Shown: piece after piece, positions 1 to 8,922 of the stretch
How the letters are laid out: every line of letters begins with the position of its first letter
How positions within the stretch are numbered: position 1 is the stretch's first letter
Source: Leisingera thetidis
Lineage (GTDB): Bacteria; Pseudomonadota; Alphaproteobacteria; Rhodobacterales; Rhodobacteraceae
Assembly: GCF_025857195.1 (NCBI RefSeq)
Contig: NZ_CP109787.1
Span: 375,501-439,500 of the forward strand
DNA length: 64,000 nucleotides
Direction of reading: 5' to 3'
The notes under the pieces: generated by a model
The model's input: the letters and a program-made list of their open reading frames with translations, nothing else
Told to the model about the DNA's origin: nothing
The model's database searches: none
Position numbers and translations under genes: made by a program

Positions 1-1302
1 GCACAGCAGGCAGCGCGGACACGGTTGGAGACGCTGGCAGCAGCCACCGGGCGCGATGCACAGGCAGCCGCCAGCGAGGATCCTCAGCTGCAGCGCCTGC
101 TGGCGCGGAGCCGGGACGGGACCGGCCGGCTGCCCGGTTCCGGCGCGGATTTTGACACTGCCTTTGCCCGCCTGCTGACCCGGGCGGAGCTGGAGGTTGC
201 GCGCCAGGCGCAGCAGGTTTTTGCGTTGCGCGCCTCGGAAGCCGAATTGACGGCGCAAATCGCACGGCAGAACAAAGACCTCATCACTTTGCAACAGCAT
301 GCGCGGGAGGCTGAGGCGGTCCGCCTGCTTTACGAGTATTTCCTGACGCGTCTCAAGGAAACCTCGGCTCAGGAGGGCATTCAGAAAGCCGACAGCCGCC
401 TGCTGTCAAACGCTGTTGTCCCGAGCCGGCCGTCTTCCCCGAACAAGTCCCTGATCCTCGCCATGTGCGGGATTTTCGGCACGCTTGCAGGTATTGGCAT
501 CGTGCTGCTGCAGGAGTACAGGCGCCGCGGGTTCCGCTCGGTCAAGGAACTGGAAGCGCGCACCGGCTACAGCGTGCTGGGCCAAATCCCGGTCTTTCCG
601 GCACGCGGGCGCCGCAAGGTTCTGGAGTATCTGGCAGACAAACCGTCTTCCGCAACAGCGGAAGCTGTGCGCAATCTGCGCACCTCGCTGATGCTGTCCA
701 ATGTCGACAATCCGCCGCAGGTCGTGGTCATGACCTCCTCTCTGCCCGGGGAAGGCAAGACCACCAACTCTCTGGCATTGGCGCAGAATTTCGTTGGCAT
801 CGGCAAGAAGGTGCTGCTGGTCGAGGGGGACATCCGGCGCCGGACAATGACTGCCCAGCTCAGCAGCCTGCCGCCCAAGGGCATTGTCTCGGTGCTGGCG
901 GGAGAGACCTTGGCCCAAGACGCCATCTTCAAGGATGAACTGCTGGGCTGCGACATCCTGGCAGGGGAACGAACGTCAGCCAATGCGGCCGATCTGTTTG
1001 CCTCCGACCGGTTCCGCGACATGCTGAGCGATCTGCGGCAGAGCTATGACGTCATTCTTATCGACACGCCGCCGGTGCTGGTCGTGTCCGACGCCCGCCT
1101 GATCGCCCGCAATGCGGATGCGGTGCTGCTGGCGGTGAAGTGGAATGCCACGTCCGAGCAGGAGGTGGCCGAAACACTGCGCCTGTTCCATACCGACAAC
1201 CAGCGCCTGACCGGAATGATCCTGGGGCAGATCAACACCCGGCGGATGAAGCAATACGGCTACAGTTACGGCGATTACACGTCCAAGTACTACGCCAACT
1301 GA
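1..1302 (+). CDS. Wzc/ExoP-like polysaccharide co-polymerase with BY-kinase domain (5' end outside window)
   Basis: Inner-membrane chain-length regulator and autophosphorylating tyrosine kinase of Wzy-dependent polysaccharide export. The frame is open from base 1, so the N-terminus lies outside the window. Visible parts, in order, are a periplasmic alpha-helical stretch, a transmembrane segment near bases 445-520, then a cytoplasmic kinase with Walker A ([12 protein letters not shown], about bases 736-771), Walker A' ([11 protein letters not shown]) and Walker B (VILIDTPP). The C-terminus is a tyrosine cluster ([13 protein letters not shown]), the usual autophosphorylation tail. It ends at a strong terminator and faces the YjbE-like gene. 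The family is certain; the exact polymer is not. Confidence 0.93.
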   Translation, partial: AQQAARTRLETLAAATGRDAQAAASEDPQLQRLLARSRDGTGRLPGSGADFDTAFARLLTRAELEVARQAQQVFALRASEAELTAQIARQNKDLITLQQHAREAEAVRLLYEYFLTRLKETSAQEGIQKADSRLLSNAVVPSRPSSPNKSLILAMCGIFGTLAGIGIVLLQEYRRRGFRSVKELEARTGYSVLGQIPVFPARGRRKVLEYLADKPSSATAEAVRNLRTSLMLSNVDNPPQVVVMTSSLPGEGKTTNSLALAQNFVGIGKKVLLVEGDIRRRTMTAQLSSLPPKGIVSVLAGETLAQDAIFKDELLGCDILAGERTSANAADLFASDRFRDMLSDLRQSYDVILIDTPPVLVVSDARLIARNADAVLLAVKWNATSEQEVAETLRLFHTDNQRLTGMILGQINTRRMKQYGYSYGDYTSKYYAN

Positions 1303-1327
1303 AGCTCCTCCGGCAGCGGCAGGCAGC

Positions 1328-1363
1328 AAAAAAGGCGCGTCCCGCATGGGCCGCGCCTGTTTT
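1328..1363. terminator. bidirectional rho-independent terminator
   Basis: An A-tract is followed by stem GGCGCG (1334-1339), inner stem CCC (1341-1343), loop GCAT, then GGG and CGCGCC (1348-1357) and TGTTTT. It lies between the convergent wzc-like gene and yjbE-like gene. The A-tract on one side and T-tract on the other let it serve both strands. Confidence 0.85.
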
Positions 1364-1387
1364 GCATTTGCTCGAACCGGAGCTGCG

Positions 1388-1651
1388 TCAATTGGTGCTG
1401 ACAGTGCTGGTGGTGGAGGGGGTCGAGCCGCCGCCGCCGCCAGCGGCTGCCAGTCCGGCGGCCGCCGCAACAGTGCCCAGCGCCGGCGCCACGAGCGGCA
1501 CGAAGCCGGTGACGCCTGCCGCTTCCGCAGCTGCCGCCGCGCCGCCTGCTCCGGCAGTCCCGCCGCCGGCCGGTGCGGTTGGTTCGACGGTTTCCTGAGC
1601 GTAGGCGCCGGGTGCCGAAAGGGCCAGTGCCAGAAGGGTAATCCTGATCAT
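1388..1651 (-). CDS. YjbE/GfcA-like small secreted Ala/Gly/Thr-rich protein
   Basis: An 87-residue exported protein. A signal peptide (MIRITLLALALSAPGAYA) is followed by an Ala/Gly/Pro-rich body and a tail of Gly5 then a Ser/Thr run (GGGGGSTPSTTSTVSTN). Small size, signal peptide, a hydrophobic Ala/Val block and a Gly then Ser/Thr tail are the pattern of Escherichia coli YjbE and GfcA, whose genes lie with yjbFGH and gfcBCD. Here the gene is divergent from the yjbH-yjbF pair, which supports the match. The start is set by the Shine-Dalgarno TAGGAGA 6 bases upstream of the ATG. The family has no established biochemical function. Confidence 0.72.
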   Translation of the reverse strand: MIRITLLALALSAPGAYAQETVEPTAPAGGGTAGAGGAAAAAEAAGVTGFVPLVAPALGTVAAAAGLAAAGGGGGSTPSTTSTVSTN

Positions 1652-1957
1652 CGTCAATCTCCTAAACCTATTCAGCGGCAATCTAACATGCCCTGTTCGC
1701 GCTGAGAATGCTGCACTGCGCAAAAGCAGCATCCATCCTCCGGAATTTCTCCCTTTTTTGGTGGCTTTACGGCGGAAGCGCCGCCGCCGGACGCTGCAAC
1801 CTTCTCCGGTGCGGATTTTCGGCCCGGCAGGGGTTGCACCGCCGCCGCAAAAGCGAAATGAGACCGGCAGATTCGCCACAGAGGCGAGACATTTTGTCCA
1901 TTTTCGCCTGTCTGCGGGACAGCCCGCGGAAAAGGGGGTAATGGGGAGCAGCAAAAG
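1652..1957. promoter_or_regulatory. divergent intergenic region between yjbE-like and yjbH
   Basis: A 306-base gap between divergent genes; it must hold the promoters for both. No open reading frame here has coding character. A Shine-Dalgarno-like GGGGAG at 1943-1948 precedes the TTG start of yjbH. I could not assign promoter hexamers with confidence. Confidence 0.5.
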
Positions 1958-4096
1958 TTGATTTCTTTAAACGTTATGAGAAAATTGATGTTTCAGGGGT
2001 GGCATTTGCTGTTGGCGGCATTGATGACTGCTGCTCCGCTGCAGGCCGAAGCGCAAAGCACGTCGACCTATGGCACGCCGGGATTGATCGAGACGCCTGC
2101 GGCCGGCATGTATCCTGACGGCACGCTGGTTTTTACCAGCGGGATGCTGGACCGGACCCTGCGGGCCACCATGACCTTCCAGATGCTGCCATGGGTGCAC
2201 GGCAGTTTCCGGTATGCTGTCATCGAGGATTTCGACCGCAACGGCGCCCGCAACCGCTATGACCGCAGCTTCGACCTCCACTTCCTGCTGCGCGAGGAGG
2301 GCCGCAAATCCCCTGCGCTGGCTCTTGGCCTGCGGGACTTTGGCGGTACCGGAGTCTACGCCTCAGAATATCTTGTTGCCACCAAGACCGTCCGGGACCG
2401 GCTGCAGGTCTCAGGCGGCATCGGCTGGGGCCGCCTGGCAGGGAGGGGCAGTTTTTCGAACCCGCTGGGGATCTTGTCCAGCCGGTTCAAGTCGCGCGAC
2501 GCGTCGAATGCCGGGGGGATTTCCGAAACCGGCCAGCTTGATTTCGGCAATTGGTTCCGCGGCGATGCGGCTCTGTTCGGGGGGCTGAGCTGGCAATACA
2601 ATGACCGTCTGCTTCTGCTGGCTGAACTTTCGCCGGACCTGTACACGCGGGAAAAAGCCAACATCGGCTTCGACGCCCGCTCGCCGCTCAACTTCGGTGC
2701 TCAATACCGGTTCAGGAACGGTTCACAGCTGACCGCCGCCTATATGTACGGAACAACCCTGGGGCTGAGCTATACCTATTTTGCCGACCCGCGCCAAAGC
2801 GTGGCTCCGGGCGGGCAGGGAGCCGCGCCGCCGCCCTTGCTGCCCATCGACCGGGTGGCGCTGGCCAGCTGGAACCTGCCGGAGGAGACCGGCAGCCCGC
2901 GCCGCAGGCAGCAGGCCGTGGCACACGCTCTCGAGCAGGAAGGCCTGCGGCTCGTTTACCTCGAGGAAACGGGCGGAACTCTGCGCGCCGGAGTGGAAAA
3001 CGGCACCTACGGCCAGGCAGCGCAGGCGATCGGGCGCACCGCGCGGGTGCTGGCCAACAGCCAGCCGCCGCAGGTGCAGAGCTTTGACATAGCGCTGATG
3101 GCAAACGGGGTGCCGCTCAGCTCCGTGCGCATCGCCCGCGAGGATCTTTACGAGCTGGAGCATGACCCGGACGGTGCCTGGCGCAGCTTTGCCCGGGCCG
3201 AGATCTCCGACAGCATCCCGCTGGTGGCGGGTGGTTTCACAACCGATGCCTTCCCGCATTTCAGCTACCGTTTCGGCCCGTACCTGCAGGCCTCGTTTTT
3301 TGATCCTGACGCGCCGCTGCGCTATGAGATCGGTGTCCGGCTTGGGTTGGATTACGCCGTTGCTCCGGGGCTGAGCCTGTCCGCCAGCCTGCGCCAGCCT
3401 GCGGCCGGCAATCTGGATGACAGCCAGCGGCCGTCGAATTCGGTGATCCAGCGGGTGCGTTCGGATTGGGGGCTTTATGCCCAGCAGTCCGATATGCGGG
3501 TCGAACATCTGACTGCCGAATACCTCTGGCGGCCCGGGGCCGATCTCTATGCGCGCACCACATTGGGGTATCTGGAAACCATGTATGGCGGCCTGTCGGC
3601 CGAGCTGCTCTGGTTTCCCGCCGACAGCCGCATCGCGCTGGGCGCGGAGGCGAATTATGTGAGGCAGCGCGATTTCGATGTGCTGTTCGGCTTTCAGGAT
3701 TACGCCGTCGCAACTGGCCATGTGTCGGCTTATTACGACTTGCCGGGGGAATACCATGTGCAGGTGGATGCAGGCAGGTACCTTGCCGGCGACTACGGTG
3801 CCACGGTCACGCTTGACCGGGAATTTTCCAATGGCTTCAAGGTCGGGGCCTTCTTCACCTTGACCTCGGTCAGTTTCGATGACTTCGGCGAGGGCTCCTT
3901 TGACAAGGGGATCCGGCTGGAAATCCCGGTTTCCTGGCTGACCGGCCGCCCGTCGCGCGACAAGCTGGCCCAGGTGATCCGCCCGGTTCTGCGGGACGGC
4001 GGCGCGCGGCTCAATGTGCGCAACCGGCTGTATGGCGTGACCCGAGAGGCGCGCGCGCAGCAGCTGGTCCGGGGATGGGGGAGGTTCCTGCGATGA
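1958..4096 (+). CDS. yjbH: YjbH/GfcD-like exopolysaccharide outer-membrane protein
   Basis: A 712-residue protein with a signal peptide ending near ALMTAAPLQAEAQ, then the YjbH-family opening (STYGTPGLIETPAAGMYPDG). The body is rich in alternating aromatic strands typical of a beta-barrel (for example LSYTYFADP, YRFGPYLQASFF). E. coli YjbH is about 700 residues, so this is full length. It probably acts in the outer membrane in secretion of the polysaccharide. Start: TTG at 1958 has GGGGAG nine bases upstream, while the in-frame ATG at 1976 has no Shine-Dalgarno; either gives a working signal peptide. The stop overlaps the next start (ATGA). Confidence 0.88.
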   Translation: MISLNVMRKLMFQGWHLLLAALMTAAPLQAEAQSTSTYGTPGLIETPAAGMYPDGTLVFTSGMLDRTLRATMTFQMLPWVHGSFRYAVIEDFDRNGARNRYDRSFDLHFLLREEGRKSPALALGLRDFGGTGVYASEYLVATKTVRDRLQVSGGIGWGRLAGRGSFSNPLGILSSRFKSRDASNAGGISETGQLDFGNWFRGDAALFGGLSWQYNDRLLLLAELSPDLYTREKANIGFDARSPLNFGAQYRFRNGSQLTAAYMYGTTLGLSYTYFADPRQSVAPGGQGAAPPPLLPIDRVALASWNLPEETGSPRRRQQAVAHALEQEGLRLVYLEETGGTLRAGVENGTYGQAAQAIGRTARVLANSQPPQVQSFDIALMANGVPLSSVRIAREDLYELEHDPDGAWRSFARAEISDSIPLVAGGFTTDAFPHFSYRFGPYLQASFFDPDAPLRYEIGVRLGLDYAVAPGLSLSASLRQPAAGNLDDSQRPSNSVIQRVRSDWGLYAQQSDMRVEHLTAEYLWRPGADLYARTTLGYLETMYGGLSAELLWFPADSRIALGAEANYVRQRDFDVLFGFQDYAVATGHVSAYYDLPGEYHVQVDAGRYLAGDYGATVTLDREFSNGFKVGAFFTLTSVSFDDFGEGSFDKGIRLEIPVSWLTGRPSRDKLAQVIRPVLRDGGARLNVRNRLYGVTREARAQQLVRGWGRFLR

Positions 4097-4734
4097 AACC
4101 ACGCCTGCCAGCCCTGATCTGCCTCATGCTGCTGTCCTGCGGCGAGGCGCAGGATGAATTCGACCTGCTGCGCGGGGCGCTGCAGCCTGACGCGCCGCGG
4201 TTCCATCCGCGCGCCCATGCGCTGGCTTCGGTGCGCCCGATCCCGCCGCGGCTGGAGGTCGGCTTTCCCAGCCGGGACCTGAGCGGTGTCATGCTCCTGG
4301 AGGCGGAGCGGGACGGTGTGCAGACCTGGCTCAGCGCCGATGGGGCATCGATCACGCTGGAGGAGGGCTTTCTCACCTCGGCAAAGGGGTTCGGCTCCGG
4401 TCTTGCGGCCTCGGACGCGGGCCAGAGCAGGGATCTGGTACTGGCCGGGCGGGAGGGCGTCGCGGAACGGTTCCACAGTTTTCTGAACGGCAATGACCAG
4501 ATTGAGCTGCACGCCTACAAATGCGAGGTGGAACGGCTCGGGACGGAGGACATTTTCCTGCGCGGCCTGCCGGTTGCAACAGACAAGCTGGAAGAGCGCT
4601 GCCACGGGGTGGCGGAAAGCTTCACAAATACCTATTGGGTGCGGCAGGACGCACCCGGCCTTGCGCAGTCGTCGCAGTGGACCGGCAGTTTCCTTGGCAA
4701 CCTTTTCATGAAGGCGGTGCCGGATGAGATTTGA
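4093..4734 (+). CDS. yjbF: YjbF/GfcB-like lipoprotein
   Basis: A 213-residue predicted outer-membrane lipoprotein with signal peptide and lipobox LLSC, lipidated Cys at residue 16. Size and position directly after yjbH match YjbF/GfcB (about 210 residues), a DUF-type lipoprotein of group 4 capsule and yjb operons. The start ATG at 4093 overlaps the yjbH stop (ATGA), so the two are translationally coupled. Known function is limited to a requirement for capsule or exopolysaccharide assembly. The order H then F is reversed relative to E. coli yjbEFGH. Confidence 0.8.
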   Translation: MKPRLPALICLMLLSCGEAQDEFDLLRGALQPDAPRFHPRAHALASVRPIPPRLEVGFPSRDLSGVMLLEAERDGVQTWLSADGASITLEEGFLTSAKGFGSGLAASDAGQSRDLVLAGREGVAERFHSFLNGNDQIELHAYKCEVERLGTEDIFLRGLPVATDKLEERCHGVAESFTNTYWVRQDAPGLAQSSQWTGSFLGNLFMKAVPDEI

Positions 4735-4759
4735 ATTTAAAGTTATTGGAGGACGCATC

Positions 4760-6139
4760 GTGCGCCGTTTTTCCATTGCCCTCAGCGCTCTGGCGCTGGC
4801 CGGATTGATTTCCGGCTGCTCCACCATCTACCGCAGCTCTTCGGTGAAGGCCGGCGTGTCTGAGGCAGGCAAGGTCCGGGTGGTTGCGATGACGGCGGAA
4901 ACCGTTCTGGTCGCCAACCGCGCGGTCTACCAGCCCCGGACGCTGCCCGCCGTCTTCCAGATCTCCGCAGGCACCGGCGCCGGGGCCAGCCCGCGCGGAG
5001 CGGGAGCATTGCCCAGCCCGCCCTCGACCCAGGATGGCAGCCGCCAGGGGCTGCGGCTGGACCCGCCGCCCAACGTGGACCCGGGGCCCTATACCATCGG
5101 CACCGGTGACGTGGTGGTGCTGTCCACCCCCTCGACGCAAGGCACCGTGGCCGAACTCTCGGGGCTGCTGGCGGCCCAGAACAGCCGCAACGGCTACACC
5201 GTGCAGGATGACGGCTCGATCAATATCCCGGACGTCGGCCGGGTGCGGATTGCAGGCCTCACCGTGGACGAGGCGGAGGCCATCCTGTTCCAGCGCCTGG
5301 TGGAAAACCAGATCGACCCGACCTTCAGCCTGGAGATCACGGAATTCAACTCACGCCGGGTCTCCATCGGCGGATCCGTGGGCCAGCCGGGGGTGCTGCC
5401 GATCACCCTGACGCCGCTGACTCTGGGCGAGGCGCTGGCGACCTCAGGGTCCGTCTCGGTTGCGGACATCGACGTCAGCTCGGTACGGATCTACCGCGAC
5501 GGCACCATGTACCAGATCCCGCTGGAAGATCTCTACTCCCGCTCCGACCTGCAGCGCCTCAACCTGCTGGCGGGCGACTCGGTGTTTGTCGACACCGACT
5601 TCGATCTCGGCCGTGCCGAACGCTACTTTGCCCAGCAGATCCAGCTGCGGCAGACAACGCTGACAGGCAGGCAGGCGGCGCTGGCAGAGCTTACGGCAGC
5701 AGTCAATCTGCGCCGGGCCGACCTCGACGAGCGGCGCGGCAACTTCACCCAGGCGCTGGACCTGGACGCGGTGGAGCGGGATTATGTCTATCTCAGCGGC
5801 GAAGTCCGCAGCCAGGGCCGGTATACGCTGCCCTTCAACCGCAAGGCGACGCTGGCAGATGCATTGTTCGAGACCGGGAGCGGCATTGCCAAGGAAACCG
5901 GCGATGTCTCCGAGGTCTATGTGCTGCGGGCCTCCGATCACGTCCGCGAATTCGGCGCGGTGACAGCGTGGCATATGGACGCCAGAAATGCCGCAAATCT
6001 GACAGTTGCGACCAGGTTCGAACTGCGTCCGGACGATATCATCTTTGTTGCCGAGAACCCGGTAACGCGCTGGGACCGCGTGGTGTCCCAGATCACGCCT
6101 TCGCTGATCGCAACGCCCATCAATGCGGTGACCGATTAA
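4760..6139 (+). CDS. Wza-like polysaccharide export lipoprotein (Poly_export/SLBB)
   Basis: Outer-membrane polysaccharide export channel family, 459 residues. Signal peptide with lipobox LISGC; polysaccharide export domain from about residue 100 (YTIGTGDVVVLSTP) followed by soluble-ligand-binding beta-grasp repeats (VSIGGSVGQPGVLPI; VYLSGEVRSQGRYTLP). A coiled stretch rich in Gln, Leu and Arg (about residues 285-335) separates the two SLBB-like units. The start is taken as GTG 4760 because GGAGG lies seven bases upstream; an in-frame ATG at 4724 would put extra residues before the signal peptide. It works with Wzc to take polymer across the envelope. Followed by a strong terminator. Confidence 0.9.
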   Translation: MRRFSIALSALALAGLISGCSTIYRSSSVKAGVSEAGKVRVVAMTAETVLVANRAVYQPRTLPAVFQISAGTGAGASPRGAGALPSPPSTQDGSRQGLRLDPPPNVDPGPYTIGTGDVVVLSTPSTQGTVAELSGLLAAQNSRNGYTVQDDGSINIPDVGRVRIAGLTVDEAEAILFQRLVENQIDPTFSLEITEFNSRRVSIGGSVGQPGVLPITLTPLTLGEALATSGSVSVADIDVSSVRIYRDGTMYQIPLEDLYSRSDLQRLNLLAGDSVFVDTDFDLGRAERYFAQQIQLRQTTLTGRQAALAELTAAVNLRRADLDERRGNFTQALDLDAVERDYVYLSGEVRSQGRYTLPFNRKATLADALFETGSGIAKETGDVSEVYVLRASDHVREFGAVTAWHMDARNAANLTVATRFELRPDDIIFVAENPVTRWDRVVSQITPSLIATPINAVTD

Positions 6140-6157
6140 GCGGCATGGCGAGGCTTG

Positions 6158-6196
6158 CCCAGGGCACCGCCGCGGGCGGTGCCCTGGGGTTCTTTT
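6158..6196 (+). terminator. rho-independent terminator after wza-like gene
   Basis: A perfect 14-bp stem CCCAGGGCACCGCC (6158-6171), loop GCG, then the complement (6175-6188) followed by GTTCTTTT. It ends the yjbH-yjbF-wza unit and separates it from the glycosyltransferase genes. Confidence 0.92.
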
Positions 6197-6276
6197 GACG
6201 GTTTCGGGTTTTGGGACGGATATTCATGACGGCTGGCAGACATTTCTTTCATCCTTTCAGCACCGGGGGGCGCAGC

Positions 6277-7410
6277 ATGCCTAAACCGCGCGCGGTTATC
6301 CTGACGGGCCATTTCCCGATCCAGAAGCGGCGCGGCAATATCCTGTGGCTGAGCGACAACCTGCGGGCAGACGGCTGGCATGTCACCATGGTGACCACCG
6401 GCTACAGCTGGGTGTCGAAGCTGCGGGGCGACCGCCGTTTCCAGCAGCTCGAGACCGGCAGCCCGACGGTGGGGGAGGTTGTGCATGATGACAGCCTGAC
6501 GTCCTTTTTCGCGTTCTCGCCGCTGCACCCCTTCAGCGTCAGGAAACCGCTGATTGACGAGCTTCTGCGGCCGCTGCATCAGAGCTTCCCGTGGTTCTGG
6601 GCGCGCAGGCTGCCGCGCTACCTCAGGGGCGCAGATCTGGTGGTCATCGAAAGCGGGCCGCAGGTTATGCTCGCGCCGATGGTACGGCGCATGGCGCCGG
6701 ATGCGGCCATGGTCTACCGCGTAAGCGACGATATCAAGGTGCACGGCGTGCCGGGGTTCCTGGCCAGGGCCGAGATGAAACATGCCCCCCTGTTTGACCG
6801 CATCAGTGTCGCCAGCAAGTTCCTGGCGCGCCGGTTTTCGCATCTGGGCAGCCTGCGCATCGATCCCATGGGGGTCGCCAAGGATGTTCTGGACGGCGAT
6901 CTGCCCGATCCTTTTCCGGCGCGGGTGCCCGGCAAGCGCCAGGCGGTCTGCTCCGGCACCACCCAGTTCGATGCTGACAGCATGCGCATGATGGCAGAGC
7001 TGCGGCCGGACTGGACATTCCACATTCTCGGGCGGCTGCGGAGCGTTCCTGCAGATGCACCGCCCAATCTTGTGTTTCATGGCGAAGTGCCGTTCAGCAC
7101 TGCCGCCGCCTTTGTGAAACACGCCGATTTCGGCCTGGCGCCCTATCTCGACAAGCCCGGGGTGGAGTACCAGACCGCCCAGTCGAACCGGATGCTGATA
7201 TACCGGTATTACGGCTTGCCCATGGCAGGTCCGGCCCGCATCTGCGACCCGGATGTGCCGGGCCTCGTAGGATATACCCCAGGGTCCAGGGACAGCATGG
7301 CCGGCGCTCTGGACAAGCTCGCCACGATGGAGCGCACCCCCTCCGATCCTTCGGTGCAGGACTGGTCCGTCCTCTGCGAACGGATCGTATCGACGCCAAA
7401 ACCCGCCTGA
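6277..7410 (+). CDS. GumK-like (GT70) glucuronosyltransferase
   Basis: A 377-residue glycosyltransferase resembling Xanthomonas GumK, which transfers glucuronate from UDP-glucuronate to a lipid-linked mannose. Shared blocks are ESG (125-127), a VYRVSDD block (about 146-152), FHILGRL, a HADFGLAPY block and GYTPGSRDS near the C-terminus, in the GumK order. The locus also encodes UDP-glucose dehydrogenase, which would supply the donor. Start: ATG 6277 has a G-rich Shine-Dalgarno (6265-6270) and gives the usual family N-terminus; in-frame starts at 6211 (TTG) and 6226 (ATG) are possible. Acceptor sugar unknown. Confidence 0.78.
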   Translation: MPKPRAVILTGHFPIQKRRGNILWLSDNLRADGWHVTMVTTGYSWVSKLRGDRRFQQLETGSPTVGEVVHDDSLTSFFAFSPLHPFSVRKPLIDELLRPLHQSFPWFWARRLPRYLRGADLVVIESGPQVMLAPMVRRMAPDAAMVYRVSDDIKVHGVPGFLARAEMKHAPLFDRISVASKFLARRFSHLGSLRIDPMGVAKDVLDGDLPDPFPARVPGKRQAVCSGTTQFDADSMRMMAELRPDWTFHILGRLRSVPADAPPNLVFHGEVPFSTAAAFVKHADFGLAPYLDKPGVEYQTAQSNRMLIYRYYGLPMAGPARICDPDVPGLVGYTPGSRDSMAGALDKLATMERTPSDPSVQDWSVLCERIVSTPKPA

Positions 7411-7479
7411 CGCCGCTGCCGCCTGCCGCCATCCGTTGGCGGCTCAACATGCCCCCCGAGGAGAGAGGCAAGGTAAAGA

Positions 7480-8787
7480 ATGACACATTGCACGCTCCGC
7501 ATCATCTCGCCTGTGTCCCTGGTGGTCTTGATCTGGGCGGTTACGCTTGTCATAGGGCTGCTGCCCCTGGCGTTTCCCGACAGCATGGAGCTGGCGCTCT
7601 ATTTCATCCGCCGCCAGAACGCCCTGTCCGGAGGCATCGCCGAAGCGATTACCCCGCTCGCCTCGCTCTGGCTTCTGCTCATGCTGCTGGTTTTCGTGCT
7701 GGGCAGCAAGCTTGCCGCGGTCTCACTGCCGGCCCGGCCCAGGGCATTTGACCTGCGCACGGACTTCGACCAGGCGGCCCGGGCCACTTTTGCCATCAAT
7801 CTTGCCATCGTCGCCATTGTCCTGCTCTGGGTTCTTCTGACAGCGCGGCAGCTGGGCGGTTTCAGGGCGCTTGTCATCATGGTGCAGCTCGACGTTCTGG
7901 AGGCACGCGAACAGCTGCTTGGCAACAAGCTCTTCACCGGGATGCGGCTGCTGTACGGTGCCCTGCCCAGCACCGGGACACTGGCCGCCGCGCTGCTGGC
8001 GGCCAACTCCAGGGCTGGCGGGATGTCTCGGACGGCCCGCCGCCTGTGCCTGTTCACCCTGATGCTTGACCTGGCTCTGCTGACGGTCCTGCCCATAGTG
8101 ATGTCGCAGCGCCTGCTGCTGGTGCTGCTGATCATGGGGGCCTATTTTTCGGCCTGCATGGTGCACCGGCGGCTGGTTGGCGTGCAGTACATTCCGCTTG
8201 GAATCGGGCTGTTCCTGACCACTTGGACGCTGCGCGAAGCGCTCTCCAATGCATCCATCGACGCCAGCGCCACGGCCATCGGCCTGCAGAAGCTTGTGTT
8301 CTATTTTACCAATGACCTGATGAATTCCTTCCTGCCCTTGAACCAGGGGCCGGAGTCCGAGCATTCCTACGGGTACTTTTCCTTCCGGTTTCTGTTGTTC
8401 TTCACGCAGACAGACGGGTTCTTTCAAAACTTGCTGGCGGACAAGCTGGAGCGCATCAATACGGTGCGGGGCGGCGGCACCTGGTCGATTTTCGTAATGC
8501 CCTATGTGGATTTCGGCGCCGTCGGCGCGGCCGTCTATGTTGCGGCTTTGGGGGCGCTCAGCCGTTTCGTGTTCCACAAGGGCGCGGAAAGCGTGTTCTG
8601 GGCGGCCGCCTACAGCCATTTCGCCGCCGCCTTTGCCCTGTCCACTCATACGACCTACTTCGCCAATGCGAATTTCACCGCCATTCTGCTGTTCACATGG
8701 CTCATAGCCGGGTGGACAAAACGCAAGCCATCGCCACAGGCCCCGCGCCGGGGAAGCCATTTCAAGTTTTCACAGCCCGGGAGCTGA
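7480..8787 (+). CDS. Wzy-like oligosaccharide repeat-unit polymerase
   Basis: A 435-residue integral membrane protein with about ten to twelve hydrophobic segments and a large periplasmic loop between about residues 255 and 340 carrying charged and aromatic residues. This topology and the location among glycosyltransferases fit a Wzy/O-antigen polymerase that joins lipid-linked repeat units in the periplasm. Sequence motifs in this family are weak, so the call rests on topology and context. The ATG at 7480 has an upstream GAGGAGAGAGG Shine-Dalgarno region. The preceding gap holds a 7-bp hairpin (7425-7443) without a T-tract. Confidence 0.72.
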   Translation: MTHCTLRIISPVSLVVLIWAVTLVIGLLPLAFPDSMELALYFIRRQNALSGGIAEAITPLASLWLLLMLLVFVLGSKLAAVSLPARPRAFDLRTDFDQAARATFAINLAIVAIVLLWVLLTARQLGGFRALVIMVQLDVLEAREQLLGNKLFTGMRLLYGALPSTGTLAAALLAANSRAGGMSRTARRLCLFTLMLDLALLTVLPIVMSQRLLLVLLIMGAYFSACMVHRRLVGVQYIPLGIGLFLTTWTLREALSNASIDASATAIGLQKLVFYFTNDLMNSFLPLNQGPESEHSYGYFSFRFLLFFTQTDGFFQNLLADKLERINTVRGGGTWSIFVMPYVDFGAVGAAVYVAALGALSRFVFHKGAESVFWAAAYSHFAAAFALSTHTTYFANANFTAILLFTWLIAGWTKRKPSPQAPRRGSHFKFSQPGS

Positions 8788-8922
8788 CCGTTTCCGCGCC
8801 GCTTGCCCGGCTGTCCGCCAGCGCGGGCCAGGGGGGCGGGTTTCATGCGCCTGACATGTTCTTCGGAACAAGAACAAGGCCAGGACGAATTCGAGTTTTA
8901 TTTACAGCATGTCAGGGTGCTC

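Noticed and set aside
7425..7443. Hairpin GCCGCCA / TGGCGGC before the wzy-like gene as a terminator
   Set aside because: No T-tract follows; the genes on both sides belong to one pathway and may be co-transcribed.
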